A DNA stretch of 64,000 nt from Parus major (taxonomy: Eukaryota > Chordata > Aves > Passeriformes > Paridae): assembly GCF_001522545.3 (NCBI RefSeq), contig NC_031770.1:21094163-21158162 (forward strand), read 5' to 3'. Positions within the stretch are counted from its first letter, which is position 1. The number at the start of each line of letters is the position of its first letter. Below are positions 50,457 through 62,130 of this stretch, piece by piece. The notes below the pieces were generated by a model, which was given only the letters and a program-made list of their open reading frames with translations, did not search any database and had not been told where the DNA came from. A program made the translations under genes and the position numbers.

Positions 50457-52799
50457 AACTTCTTGCTCCCATCAGTACTTGTATTTTTTCCTCTGAGATA
50501 TATTAATCTCTGTTTAACCTTCTCTTTGATGAATAAAATTCATTAAATTCCTTTGCTCCCTCATTCCAAACCAGATTGCCATTCAGGTAATTCTTTCTGC
50601 CACTCTTCCCTGAACTCCAAGCTTTAACTTCCTTGTGAAGTGTGGCCCCTTGGAGCAGACACAGTAGCAGCTGCTTCTCCTTAAAGTTGGTTTTTTTCCT
50701 CTCTCCAAGTCAAGGGATTTGTCTTTCTGGCCACATTCAGCTGTAATCCAGCATTTCTCTGCTGGAGCCTCAGCAGAGTCCTAGTATCACATAAAGTGTT
50801 TTGGCTGCTGGAAGAGCCAGGTGAAAGGAAACAGAAAGAAAAGTTGTTAAGAAAGACAAGTCTGTGCACTTGGTTTGTTTCCACTGCTGCCCAGAATTCA
50901 GCCCTGCGCAGGTGCAGCTCATAAGAGCTTTCTGCAGCTTTGAGGCTTGTTTCATTTGTATTGCTTATGCAGCAGTGGGAGAAGCCACAGCAGACCTGCG
51001 AGCACCAAACCCTGAGCATATGCAGCATCTCCTTAGGCAGGCCTTCCATCTCACTTGTTCCCTTGGATTAGACGCATAAAAAACACATTATCAAAATCTG
51101 CAGGAAAACATTCAATATAGATAATGTACAGCTCTTGTAAAAGGAGCACTAAGTTTGGGGAAACCTGTTATCTGGCACAAAATCTAGAGCAGAGAGCTTA
51201 TTTGAGCTAGTTGCAGCACAAAAGCTTTAAAGAACATTAAGGAGGAAAATGACACTAAAAATGGTTCCCTCTGCAACATTACCTGCACTCAGATGGGCTA
51301 ATACCCTCTGTGGTTTTGCAAGGTATTAGTGAAAAAAGAAATAATAATAAAAAATCCACCAGCAAGTAAAGAGCCCTCAGGGTCTGGGCCAGAAATTTGT
51401 ACTAAAACAGCATTAGTAGCGACTATAAGCCTCTCTAAGAAGGTTTCAGAAAAGAAAAGTAGTCAAGATGCTTACAATTTTAATGGATTATTTGTCTTTT
51501 CCAAGAAAGAACTTGCAGGGATGAATCCAAGCCCTGAAAAAGCTGATGTCAGAGGTCTTGCTGACTGACTGCTCTGCGTGTTGTCCGCACAGACTCTCTG
51601 GTTAGATTGTGTGTAAATGCAGAACCAAACCAAAGCCTCTGTACAGTGCAACACAATCTTTTAGAGGAGTTTTAAATGTCTACATGCCTCACAAACTGTT
51701 TGTGTGCATTAAAGAATCAGTGAGTCTTTTTTACATAAGTGTCCTTGTATGCTGTGTACTATCAAGTATCTTGAATTACATTCCCTAAAATCATTACACT
51801 GCCTTAAAAAGCTTCTGCACTTGATATATTTAATGCTAAAGTAATGTATTTGATGGAAGTTCTATTTAGAAGATAAATTCTTGAGCCTTACCTATTAAAC
51901 AAGTGTAACTTATTGGCCTGAACTATTCTGGGTCACACAGACTGCTTATAAAGGAGCGGGGTCTCCCCTACTCTGTATAAAAGATGGTGGCAGGCTGTGA
52001 TGGTGTGTTTGGAATGTTAGGGAAGACAGGCTCCAGGTAAGCAATAAATTGCTGTATATATTGCCTTAGGAGCAGGTTAGAAATTTCCCTTTTTCATTGG
52101 CATTGACAACCCCCTCAAAGGACAACACTTCCGAAAGCACAAAGTTTAGCACAGCAATAAAAACACGTCTTAAAAGCCCAAACCCCTGTGTTCCAGTGCT
52201 TAGAAAAGGTGGCAGCTTGACAGACCTGGAGACTGACAGCAGCAGTGTCAGCTTTCCCCACACTTGTCTGCCAAAGCACCTCAACCTTGACCTGAGGAGA
52301 AAACCACGAAGGGTTTGAGGGGGATTTCATGCCCATTCTCTCTGGCATCTCTGCTGAGATTGCCAACAAGGGGGCCAATTAGTGCCTGCTTCGGAGGATG
52401 GTTTTTTTGACTGTGTGGAAATGACACCTGTCCACTGAAACTGGGCAGAGACCCTCCAATTCCTGGGAGCCAGCCACTGTGCAGCCACTGCAAGGGTTAC
52501 TGCTCCTGGCTACTCCCCTTGCACCAGGCAGGCAGCAACTCTGTGTTGTTGGCCAAGTGGGACCAAATGCATTTTCCTTTCCCAACAAGTAGTCCTTTCT
52601 GGTTTAAAATAGTAGCCTTATGTTAAAGATTTAATTTTAAAAACTGATTCTTACTATTCAAGATCCTGAAGCCTGCATGAAGATCAAAAGGCCACTTTTT
52701 CTGTGCAACCAAATAAAATCTTATCAAGATCTTGCACCAGGGCAGAAGGAGATGAAGAAAAATGGCTTCAGCCTAATTTGTTAATCAGAGGGAAAATGC
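50457..52799. other. Non-coding DNA with two close TATA-like motifs
   Basis: No exon was recognised. TATAAAG (51947-51953) and TATAAAAG (51976-51983) lie 29 bases apart, with ATTGG (reverse CCAAT) at 51912-51916 and an AATAAA about 65 bases after the second box. This could be a decayed promoter or LTR, but no LTR family was recognised. Frames at 50681-51049 (122 codons, minus) and 52097-52378 are not recognisable. Confidence 0.45.
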
Positions 52800-53200
52800 A
52801 ATTCTCCTGCTAGGCTCTTTACCTCCTCACAATTCCTAATTGGAATATTTCTCGTGTGCTTCCTTGGTCTTCAGTACAACAGGAGCTACCTTATTTGTTA
52901 GTAAAAGAGAAAGTGTTACAGGAAGGCTCTCCCCTCACCAGGAGATGGACAAGCTTGAGCAAGCTGGTACAAAACATGGGATTGTATCACAAAAACACCA
53001 ATTGATCTTCATAGCCAAGAAGGCAGTAGCTGCCACGGAAATATGGGTAGACATAGGTCTCTTTAATTTAGCTACCATAAAAGTAATTCACACGTTAATT
53101 AATGACCCAGCAGCGCAGTTTGAATAGCAGCCCATTTACAGTGTAAACTTTGAATTATTATTTAATGGAATGGGAAACTTCATTACAGATTAAAATAACT
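52800..53200. promoter_or_regulatory. Candidate conserved non-coding (regulatory) element
   Basis: The stretch mixes homeodomain-type words (CCTAATTGG, TTTAATTTAG, ACGTTAATTAATGAC, GAATTATTATTTAATGG) with retained CpG sites and few low-complexity runs. That is the texture I associate with vertebrate conserved enhancers. The 95-codon frame at 52840-53127 is open across it but resembles no known protein. Conservation cannot be seen from one genome. Confidence 0.3.
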
Positions 53201-56200
53201 TTATCAATATTATCTTTCATATATTTCAGTCCATTCAGCTTCACTTTGTCAGACAAAAGACATAAAATTCATTCTCTTTGAAATCCGTCATCACCCTCTA
53301 GTTCATCTGTCACCAAGGCTTGCTAACCTCTCTGAGGATGTCATCTGACTGGAGTTTTCTATCATGCTTTGTCATTCCAGGTGCACTTCTTGACAATTTT
53401 TTTAGATCCCTGTCCAGAGTCTCCTCCAGGAATCTAGAAGGACCATGAAGATTGCATCAAGGACTTGATTAAACAGCAAACAACATGCCTATCCAGCACA
53501 CTAACCTCATTTGGAAGCTCTCACAGAAAATGATTGACAGCTGATGCCCTAAGCAAAACTGCTGTTTATAAAGTCCTTTTCAGTCCAGCTACATTAGTCT
53601 CTCCACATAGCAGAAGTCAGTACACTGCTATCAAAACCAAGTCTGTGACTGATAATACTGAACTCTTCATTACCCCAAGTGTTGCTGCAAGTAATACCAC
53701 GAGTTTGGACACCACCGTTCAATAAAGGCTTATTATTATAAATATTCAGCTTATGTCCTGATGAGAACAAACAGCTTTGCAGCCAAGGTGAAAGGGGTGA
53801 ATTGCAAATAGGTCTAGGTTATGGTAGAGACAGTGCCCTCTTTTTGTGAAGTGACCTTGCAGCCTGGCACCAAACACAAACTCAGTGGAATAAACTGGAT
53901 CCTGCGTATTCAGACAAAACCAGCTGGGTATTAGCAGCTTTTAGAAAAACTAAATCACGGAAGGAAGGATTTCTTTCAAATGATGCATGGAAGGGTTCTT
54001 CTGTTGTTTTAGTCTGATATTTCTAATACCCTCATTAAGGTTCAAACCTCAGCAAAGGTTTGGGAATTATTTTTTTTTATATAGTGTCTTGAATTAGATA
54101 AGGCACCACAGAGAAATAGTGTCTGGTATTACAGCCCAGTCTAAAAGAACAGAGATTTGTCCTGGCCTCCTCTCTTAAATTCACTTTCTCTCTTCTCCAG
54201 AGGTGGCTGCATGCAGTACTGGCTGTTCAGAGCTGGCTGTGCACCAGAATCTCTCAGCAAGAGAGCTGCTAATCTCTCCCTGGGAAGAGCACCTGGATTG
54301 CTCTGCCTAAAGTCAAAACATACCCTTCTGGTTCCTTTGTCTCCTCTGTATTTCAGACTAGTTAACCAACAGCTTCTAATGATAAAAATAATAAAAGGAA
54401 GACATTACTTCCCAGAACCTATGAATACATTGATTCATATGTGCTGGGCAGTTGCCCTTCCAGCTTTGTTGTAAGAGGAAAAAGGAATGATGAAAAAGAC
54501 TTTCATTTGACTGAGTTCCTTATTGCACTTGTGTGCTGAGATAAATTAATCAAGAACATCACTGGATCTGCTCATGTCTTTTCCCTGAAAATTTGGGGCC
54601 CATAAGGGTGTTTGATCTTCTAAAGTGGACTAGAGCAATGGTCCAGAGCTACAATGTGCTCAAATCCTGCAGAAACTCATAGAAAGGCAGAAGAGACAAG
54701 GGATTCCAGGAACACACACACCATAATAGAATCCCCTTCAGATTATGTCCTGTACATTTATTACCTCTGAACGGAGCTCATTTTCACCTGTCCCAGGCAT
54801 ATCAAAGGTCCTTTTTACCTCAGCATCTGAAAATCTCACATCTACATGAAACATGAAATAACCCAAGAAAGTACAAGCACTATTATGCACCAAGAGCTCA
54901 GTGAGGACCTCAAGAAAACACTGAAACACCAGGGTCAAATAGGGAACTGAAACAAACTACCAGTGGTGTAACTTTGCAGAGATTTAGGGAATAGGTCATA
55001 CATAGCTAAAATACTGATGGCCAATAGAGAATGAAACTAATAGGGCAGTTCAGAGCCAGAAGAGCAGATGAACTACTGCCTTGCTAAGAAACAATTATAA
55101 ATGTCAGCCCATCCCTCACTCATTCATTAAAAGGAGAGCAAAATTAATTTCCAGGAGACAAGAAAGCAGGAGAAAAAAATCACTTCTTTTTTAGTGAAAA
55201 GTAAACCATTGCTTATGAGTGCAATGAATATCTAGATTGGAAGGAATCAATCTTACTCTAGCAAGAAAGTCCTCTTGAGCAAACATATGTCCAAGAAAAA
55301 TATTTAAACTGAAATCTTAACTTAGGGAATTTTTCTGAAAAACCTAAGCATCTTCCTGCTTGAGAGTGTTCCTAGGGTCTCTCAGTCATCCTTTTAAGTC
55401 TCTAAGAATATTTTCTTTTCCACCTTATCAATTATTCACCCCTCACAATAGCCACAGCACATTCATGTGGTTCAAGATGCTCAAGACAGCTCCCATCATC
55501 AGCTTTATTTCTGAATTAGTGCCAGTTAATGTGCATGCATGTTTGGAAAGGGAAGTCATATTCAGCAGCAACTTCTGGAAAGTGACACAGAAGAAACTTC
55601 TTGGTCCAACAGGATGGTTTTGTCATCTTTAATGTCATTCTCAAATCAGTCTTGAATCTTTCCAAGCAACAGTTCTGTGCATAAAAAACCACTGTCACTG
55701 GTACAAGCTTAATATATCCATGCCTCAGCAAACAGAGCAAGTCAGCAAGAACTGCACTTGCTGACACCTTCAGCAGGGATGGTGTAGTGGATCCTGCCCT
55801 AGGACATGTGCCTGGTACCTTTATCCTGGGATTATGCAGTCTGTGGCTGAAAATAATAACCTCAGAGCAGAAAAGAGTCAGCTCTTGAACTGCTGCATTT
55901 TACAGGCCAATATATGAAGGAAAACCGGAGCCAGTGTGAATTTGCTGAAGTGTTCTGGACAATAAATAGTAGCAATTCAAGAGCTGCTGAGCCATTCCCT
56001 CTGGAGGCAGCAGTTGTAGGAGAAGGAAGCACTAAGGGAGGGCAACTGGTTGGGCACCAACAATTCAGGGATACTAGTTTAATCTGAAGCCTTAAGTGAG
56101 TCAACACTTTAACGAAAATTACATGTCTGCCCAACGATTGCACATCTTTCCCCCAGAGAGGTCACTAGGGAGAAGATGAAGGTAAAACACAGAGAACATG

Positions 56201-58359
56201 GGCATTGGAAGTAACAGTCTCACAGTCCTTATTCAGGCAAGCCATACCCTGAAGATCAGAATACCACCTGTTTGAGGACACCATGCATAAGGGAGATGAA
56301 GTTATGTAATGCCCTGTACTCATTCTGATGAACAGGTAAACACTCAGGCAGTTCACAGAACTACATGACTACACAGCATTGCCCAAGGCCTTGTGTCAGT
56401 TTTGCAGTCAATAAAACAGGGACATTATTTCACAGAGATGCAGCTGGGAATCCCTTAATGATATCTGCTGAGGGTTTGGGGAGGCTAAAATGTGATGTGC
56501 CTTTCAACTGAAAAGTATTATTTAATATGACACAATTACCAAACAGCAAAAAAAAACACCGGACCTCACAAAATTATCAGATCTGTTTCTGTGTAGAGGC
56601 AATGCAAGCAATTATCTGTGGCAACAAACTGCCAGGGACACCAAAACAGGCAAACAAGGACTTCACTACATCAATTGTCCAGAAAGCCAGACCAGCTTTT
56701 TCTGTCTCCAAGAGAAATAATTCAGTGCTCAGGGCATTTTCCACTGCTGAGGAGAGGAAGAGGGTTCTCCCCTCAGGAAGAGTCACCGCTCCTCCCAAAC
56801 CTATTGTGAATCACTGGAATAAATCCTGCATGGCCATTTCTCATGCCTCGTCCCCTCTGAGGGCAGGGCTGGCCTCTCCTGGCTGTCACACTATGGGTAT
56901 TCATATTCAGTGATGCCTACATTGCTGAGAAACCTTGAACCAAAAATTGCATATAATAATTTCCTACTTCAGCCAAGTTATTCACATGACCCTACCGTGG
57001 CAGTAAATACTTTGATTAATACATGTGACAAAAAACTACCTGGACTAAGCATTATAGGATCAAGTTCCCAGATCATCTGTGAGGGCCCAAACCATGTTTT
57101 TGCAGTATCAGAAATAGGCATGTGAAGAGTTTGCAGTTTAGGGCCTCCATCCAGCAATCCATGCTGGCAGACCTGTAAAGGGGTTTGGATGTAGTACAAC
57201 GAATGATAACAGTAAACAATGGGAGAGAAGAGAGTGAGGGTCATAACTGCAAGACCATCTGGTTGTTTCCATTTGCTGTGTACACATCTTGCTAGTCCTG
57301 CCGCTAGAATGGCAGAGAGGGCTGTTGGAATATCGAGTTACTAATGAATAGTTGCATTTATACCTCATATACCATTATATATTATTATATCACTAGTTGT
57401 GGCAGCATTTTGGATACTGGTTTCTGGAAAGGCCAAAGCATGAATGTTTCTGACTGGAAATACATCAATAAGCAAAATAATTTGGTAAATGTGACAGTTT
57501 TCTTTTAAGAAATTTTAAGCATTATTTAACGGGTGAGTGTTTTTCCCTTTTCTGTAAGATTGTCTGTAAGAGCTCTTAACTCCCTTGCTGGGATCATCAG
57601 CACTTGTAGGACCAAGCCCATAACCAGCATTCTAGGTAGAAGGAAAAAAGAATAAATTACAATAAAATGAGGAATGCTGTATGCTTTCTGGTAGGACACA
57701 TGAAGGAAACTCAATTATTTGTAATTAGTCGATATGGATCAATATTTGATTTCTCTTTAACAAATCTCAACTAAGCTTCCAAATCAATGAAAAGAACACA
57801 GACTAGGCAGATGTATCTTGCTCTGTACTCTTCCCAGAACCAGATGTGGGCTTTACTAAACCACATGTGGGAGTGAAAACAGAGCCAAGGGCCCTTCTCA
57901 GTGAATCACCTGCGACTTGACCATATGGTTTCAACCTTGGAGTCAGGTAGCAAGGGCATTCCAGCCTTTTGCAATCTGTGAGTTGACCGATTGGGAGACA
58001 TGCTCAGAGATACTGTGAACTATCCAGGAGGGGCAGAACCAAGACTGGAAGCAGAGAATGGCACCTCTCTCTACTGAAGGGAGATCTGAGCATCTCTCAT
58101 TTAAATCAGTGTAGTTTGACAATAATTCCATAAAGGTCAAGAGTGTAAAACTGCAGGAAATAAAATATTCAAGGCTGAAGTTTGAGCAGTCTCCATCTGA
58201 ATTCTGAAAAAGTTCCCTAGATTAGGTACCCAGAAAACTTTTTCTAATCCATAAAAAGTAAAGTGAGAGGAAACTTGAGTTGATCAGAAGATAAATCCTA
58301 CTGTCCATACCACTATTTTAGCAGACAGGAGGATGCAAAACAGACTGTCAGGGAGCTGG
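53201..58359. other. Long unique-looking non-coding stretch
   Basis: About 5 kb without a recognisable gene or transposon. The 128-codon plus frame at 56527-56913 and the 105-codon one at 54157-54474 resemble no family. No RNA gene was seen. Confidence 0.5.
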
Positions 58360-58590
58360 AGAGGCTTTATTTCCTGACGTTCATTTTTCATCACCAATCC
58401 TGAACAGACCCCAAAACTCAGACTAATTAAAGACAAATAATTAAGCACATTCAGACTGTGAAGGTTGGCAGACTCCCACTGTATTGTGAGACCACCTTGG
58501 CATTTAAATGGTTAGGGACTATATCCCACAACATCATGCTCATCTCATTGTGGTAGAGAGCTCTTGAGAATGTTATTAGCTGGGTGTTCG
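58360..58590 (+). repeat. Left copy of a diverged ~200-bp local duplication
   Basis: Shares ordered blocks with 59880-60085 in the same orientation: GGAGAGGCTTT, CAATCCTG, CCAAAACTCA-ACTAATTAA, CAAATAAT, ACATTCA, GTTGGCA-ACTC, TATTGTG, CACCTTGGCA, TGCT-ATCTCATTGTG, AGAGCTCTTGAG and ATGTTATT. This left copy is about 25 bases longer between CACCTTGGCA and the ATCTCATTGTG block. No known transposon was recognised. It runs directly into the candidate regulatory stretch that follows. Confidence 0.88.
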
Positions 58591-59050
58591 CCTTGCCGTT
58601 TTTCCACATGAGGCAGATGGGTAATTACGAAGCTAATAGTCTGATTGAGAGAAATCAGATGCAGTGGTTTGCCCAATTAGATGATACATTAGCTTCCTTC
58701 TTTGTAAGCAGCTAATGTGTGAAGCAAAGTGGTATTTTTGAGGGTCAGAATCCTTAAACAAGTGCCGAGTTGCAGATTATTGTGTCTCTCTTTTTTTTTC
58801 TAATGGAGGAAAAGTGCTAAGTCTTCATTACTAAAAGCATAGAAAATGCAAATCAGGCTCTGAAACAAAAGAGTGAAGGGACAGGCGAGAATATTTGGTG
58901 TCCAATGTGTCAACCTACAACATCAATTACATTGAAATGCAATGCATGGGAGCCTAATCAAGGATAGTGTAATTGTAATAATTGCATGCTTTTGTTGGAG
59001 AGCTGCTGCCATTGTTATTGTCAACCATTTGTTTTTCTCCATTGTTTAAG
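58560..59050. promoter_or_regulatory. Candidate conserved non-coding (enhancer-like) element
   Basis: Dense homeodomain- and SOX-like words (GGGTAATTACGAAGCTAATAG, CCCAATTAGATGATACATTAG, GCAGCTAATGTGTG, CATTGTTATTGTCAACC, GCCTAATCAAGG) are mixed with unusual CpG retention and little low complexity. The texture is that of deeply conserved developmental enhancers found in gene deserts. It includes the end of the left duplicated segment. No exon is recognisable. The call is an inference from composition and motif density only. Confidence 0.38.
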
Positions 59051-59879
59051 GGGAGAGTATTTAAAATATATATATGTGTGTGCATATATAACTGTGTATA
59101 ATTGTCTGACAAACAGTATAGGTAGAAGGTTCTGCTACTACACACAGAATGTGTTGAGTCCTTTCTTATTCCTGTTCTTTGGATGTTGGAAGCCCAAGAG
59201 TCTGAACTCAGTTAAGGCAGGTAACACTGAAAACTGGGAAATGGACACTGACCTACAATCTGTGCTGAGCAAGGAGAGTTACTTTGCCTTTTGCTGACAC
59301 ATTTCCTGATCCAGGGAAGTGAATTACTCCCAGTGACTGGCAAGTCATGAAGTGAGGTAGTGCTAAATCAGCCAAACAATCCCTGAGACACCTTTGCTCT
59401 GCCTTCCTTCTTCAAAACAAAAGAGAAAGAGGTTAAAATAAATATTTTGTCTTGTTATATATCCTCCAGAGCTACAATCTCTTTCTGCCATTTAAAAGGA
59501 TGTTTAAATACCTACAATCTTGACAACAACATTCAAGATAAATGAACATAAAGGAGAGCACTGCATGGGAAAAAAATGACAGCGTGAATTTACTCAAGAT
59601 CTTGTTAAGGGAGAAAAATGCAGGAGCCTCCTGTAAATAAAACAGTGATATTTTCTGTATCCTGAAGTTAGGCTGGAAATACTTCTTACAGCAAAGTGCT
59701 CAACATTCAGCTCAAATGAGAGGTTTATTTTCTCCCATCACTTGGACTTGCCAATAGGTTGAAACGGAGGCACAATAGAAACGGGCTAAAACATTTAACA
59801 TAGCTGTTAAATCTCATTCTCCACAGCTAAAAAAGAACAATGCTGAACCGTCTTTACTGAGAATACACTCTCCTGCCAT
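59051..59879. other. Spacer between the two duplicated segments
   Basis: AT-rich, with a short TATATATGTGTGTGCATATA region near 59065-59100. No gene or known repeat was recognised. The 103-codon plus frame at 58986-59297 overlaps its left part and has no family resemblance. Confidence 0.5.
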
Positions 59880-60085
59880 AGGAGGCTTTTCATGTATCTC
59901 TAACAATCCTGTACATACTCCAAAACTCACACTAATTAAAAGCAAATAATCAAATACATTCAATTTGAAAAGTTGGCAAACTCTCTTGTATTATTGTGTT
60001 AGCACCTTGGCACCAAAATGATCACATCGTGCTAATCTCATTGTGCAGGAGAGCTCTTGAGCATGTTATTCAGTAGGTCTGTCCC
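59880..60085 (+). repeat. Right copy of the diverged ~200-bp local duplication
   Basis: The same ordered blocks as the left copy about 1,520 bases upstream, including CCAAAACTCACACTAATTAA, CAAATAAT, AGTTGGCAAACTC, AGCACCTTGGCACC, GTGCTAATCTCATTGTG, AGAGCTCTTGAGCATGTTATT. It is followed by a C-rich stretch (TACCCCCCATCTCCC) that has no match after the left copy, so the right border lies near 60085. Confidence 0.88.
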
Positions 60086-60954
60086 TACCCCCCATCTCCC
60101 AAACCCACCCATCCTCCTCCTCTACCACCAGTGCTCTCTTTCTTTAACCAGATAAAGAAATTAAAACAGTAGCAAAGATACCCAAAAGCAGGATAGTATT
60201 TTCATCATATTTAATTCAGAGGTAACCAGGACTTATGTTACCTTTTACAGAGATTTTGCTTCATCCTGGCTTCATTTCATCACCACAGATATAGTGGGTA
60301 AACCTGAGAGATGTTTTAAAATAAACTAAGCAGGCTGTGTGTGTTTCTCATTAGCTTTCATATAACATTCTTAAATTATTGTATGGAGTACTTGCCCACC
60401 ACAGAAACTTGAAGAGTATAAATGCAATAAACAAAAGATAAAAAATTAACAGGTTACTGCTGACCAGGTGATGAGACCCAGAAAGCAGCTCTTTAGGATT
60501 TCTTCTCTCTGAAAGTTTTATTTTGCAGTCTTTTGCATACAGGCCTGTGCACACCTGAAGTTAATGACTAACACCTATGGATGCCCATTGTGCACTATGG
60601 AGAAGTATCAATTTAATTTTCTGCAAGAGTCTGGGAGGAATTCTCCCCACCAGTCCAACAAATTGAGACTGAACAGACCTTCATGACCAAAGGTGCGTTC
60701 ATTGCAGTGTTTCCAGCCCCTGTACTTTTTTACAGCTACAATATCCACCACAGTAGCTATGACTGAGGGCTAGGTAAGAACAGGAGCTGGTACAACCATT
60801 CAGCACCAGATTTTCTGCCTTGTTGAAGAGATAGGCTAGAATCAATATATGTCCCCCAATATTTTCCTCTTTGGGCTAAGGGAAGCATGATTCTTTCCAA
60901 AGTTTTACACTAGGGTCCTGTGCCTATGCTTGTACATGGATGTGGTTATTAAAC
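60086..60954. other. Unique-looking non-coding DNA
   Basis: A C/T-rich start (60087-60125) is followed by plain AT-rich sequence. No gene, RNA or repeat was recognised. Confidence 0.5.
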
Positions 60955-61005
60955 GTATGACTCTTATCAGTGCCTTCCAATTGAAATATTCCATGATTCT
61001 ATGAT
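60955..61005 (+). mobile_element. Probable short CR1 3' tail
   Basis: GTGCCTTCCAATTGAAATAT and TCCATGATTCTATGATATGG resemble the last 40 bases of CR1 (CCTTCCAACCC, CATTCTATGATTCTATGAT). Only the extreme 3' end is recognisable, so the element is either very short or very decayed. Plus orientation. Confidence 0.55.
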
Positions 61006-61635
61006 ATGGCCTGCCATCCTCCAGCCAGGACTTGCAGGCAGTAGATTTTTACCTGGATTCCAGAATCTCTTTTGAGAAAGAACTGTCTCTAAAAGACAAT
61101 GAATTAAAGGTCTGTGTCAGGAGAAATACCTTTTTTTTTTTAATTTCTTGACATTTATTGGATAAAAAAACATTAAAATTAGGCAAGTGCTACAGAAATG
61201 CAATGCTGCAGACCACGGTATTTCATGTAAAAAATTCAATAAATAAAAAAATTTAAAAATAAGATTTTTTTAAAACCCAAAATAAAACAAAAAGCAAAAA
61301 CAAAACTAACAAACAAACAAAAAACCCCCACCAAAACAGGAAAAGAGGAAGCTGGAGGAAATTTCTGATAGGACTGGAATGGTCCCACTCATCTTTTAGC
61401 ACAAGGCACTCACAGTGGAAGATGGCACTCTAATACACTGTTTAATTGAGGAGGGTGCTACATAAAAGTCTAATTAATTTGTGACCTTCAAGACAGTGCC
61501 TATTCATGGCTGAATAATGAAGGAAGCCCACATGCCTCTTAGTAAAACAACCCAAAAACTGCTGGAGAATCAGTCCCACTGAATAGTCCCTGAATTCCAT
61601 AGAGGTGGATGTGCTGTCCATACACCATCCCATAT
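61006..61635. other. Non-coding DNA including an A-rich tract
   Basis: 61220-61335 is A-rich with AAATAAA, CAAAA and CAAAC words, a low-complexity tract. The remainder is unremarkable, with no gene recognised. Confidence 0.5.
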
Positions 61636-61732
61636 TGCAGTCCCCAACCTCAGGATCTTGTCCAGGGAAGCCGCAGGGTTCTGGGGACCAGCATGGAGCA
61701 CCAACATGACGGGCTCCTGGTTCATGAAACCA

Positions 61733-61738
61733 TTTATT
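61733..61738 (-). terminator. Poly(A) signal of the candidate LTR
   Basis: TTTATT on the plus strand is AATAAA on the minus strand, in CATGCTGAATAAATGG. It lies about 100 bases before the proposed 3' end of the LTR, a normal R/U5 spacing. Confidence 0.5.
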
Positions 61739-61823
61739 CAGCATGGGAACAACTCAGGTCCAGAACAGAGAGCTCCAAACACATGCAGAGCTGAAATCTT
61801 GGAGGGACAGAACTCTTGAGGCT

Positions 61824-61843
61824 CTCCACCCTTGAGGGTGGAG
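61824..61843. repeat. Perfect 8-bp stem hairpin
   Basis: CTCCACCC and GGGTGGAG form a perfect eight-base stem around a four-base TTGA loop. It lies in the U3 side of the candidate LTR. The same strand order makes it a possible DNA or RNA hairpin, with no known role. Confidence 0.85.
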
Positions 61844-62130
61844 TTCAGGGTCAGGGACCAGTAGAAACACAGCAAGGGAGAACCCCCCAGGGACTCAAAC
61901 CCAATCAGAGCACCTGGACCGCCCTTCACAAGGGGTTTGGGGTGGGACAATGTAACTCTTGGTCTTCCCCCAGGCACCTCCCCACAATCCCATGTGCTCC
62001 TTCCCTGCTAGCAGGGTTAGAGGACTGCTCAAAAGCCTGAGACAGACCTATATCTAGTGGGGCCATGGAGGAAGAGCCAGACTCAGACTTCCTAAATTGT
62101 GCCAGGGTATGGGGAAGAAGTCCTGCTTCC

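Larger units (their letters stand above)
61636..62130 (-). mobile_element. Probable LTR of an endogenous retrovirus, minus strand
   Basis: On the minus strand the sequence runs GCTCTGATTGGGTTTGAGTC, ACTCCACCCTCAAGGGTGGA, GGACCTGAGTTGTTCCCATG, CTGAATAAATGG, CATGCTGGTCCCCAGAACCC, TGCGGCTTCCCTGGACA and ends near GGGACTGCA. The order of CCAAT-type ATTGG, a GC-richer U3, CCCATG-CTGAATAAA and a short U5 ending in CA fits bird ERV LTRs that I remember only loosely. No TATA box was clear and no target-site repeat was identified, so both ends are approximate. Frames of 60-100 codons within it are unrecognised and it has no adjoining retroviral coding region. Confidence 0.5.

Noticed and set aside
56527..56913. 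128-codon plus-strand frame considered as a gene or transposase remnant
   Set aside because: No transposase motif or family resemblance could be seen, and overlapping frames are open as well.
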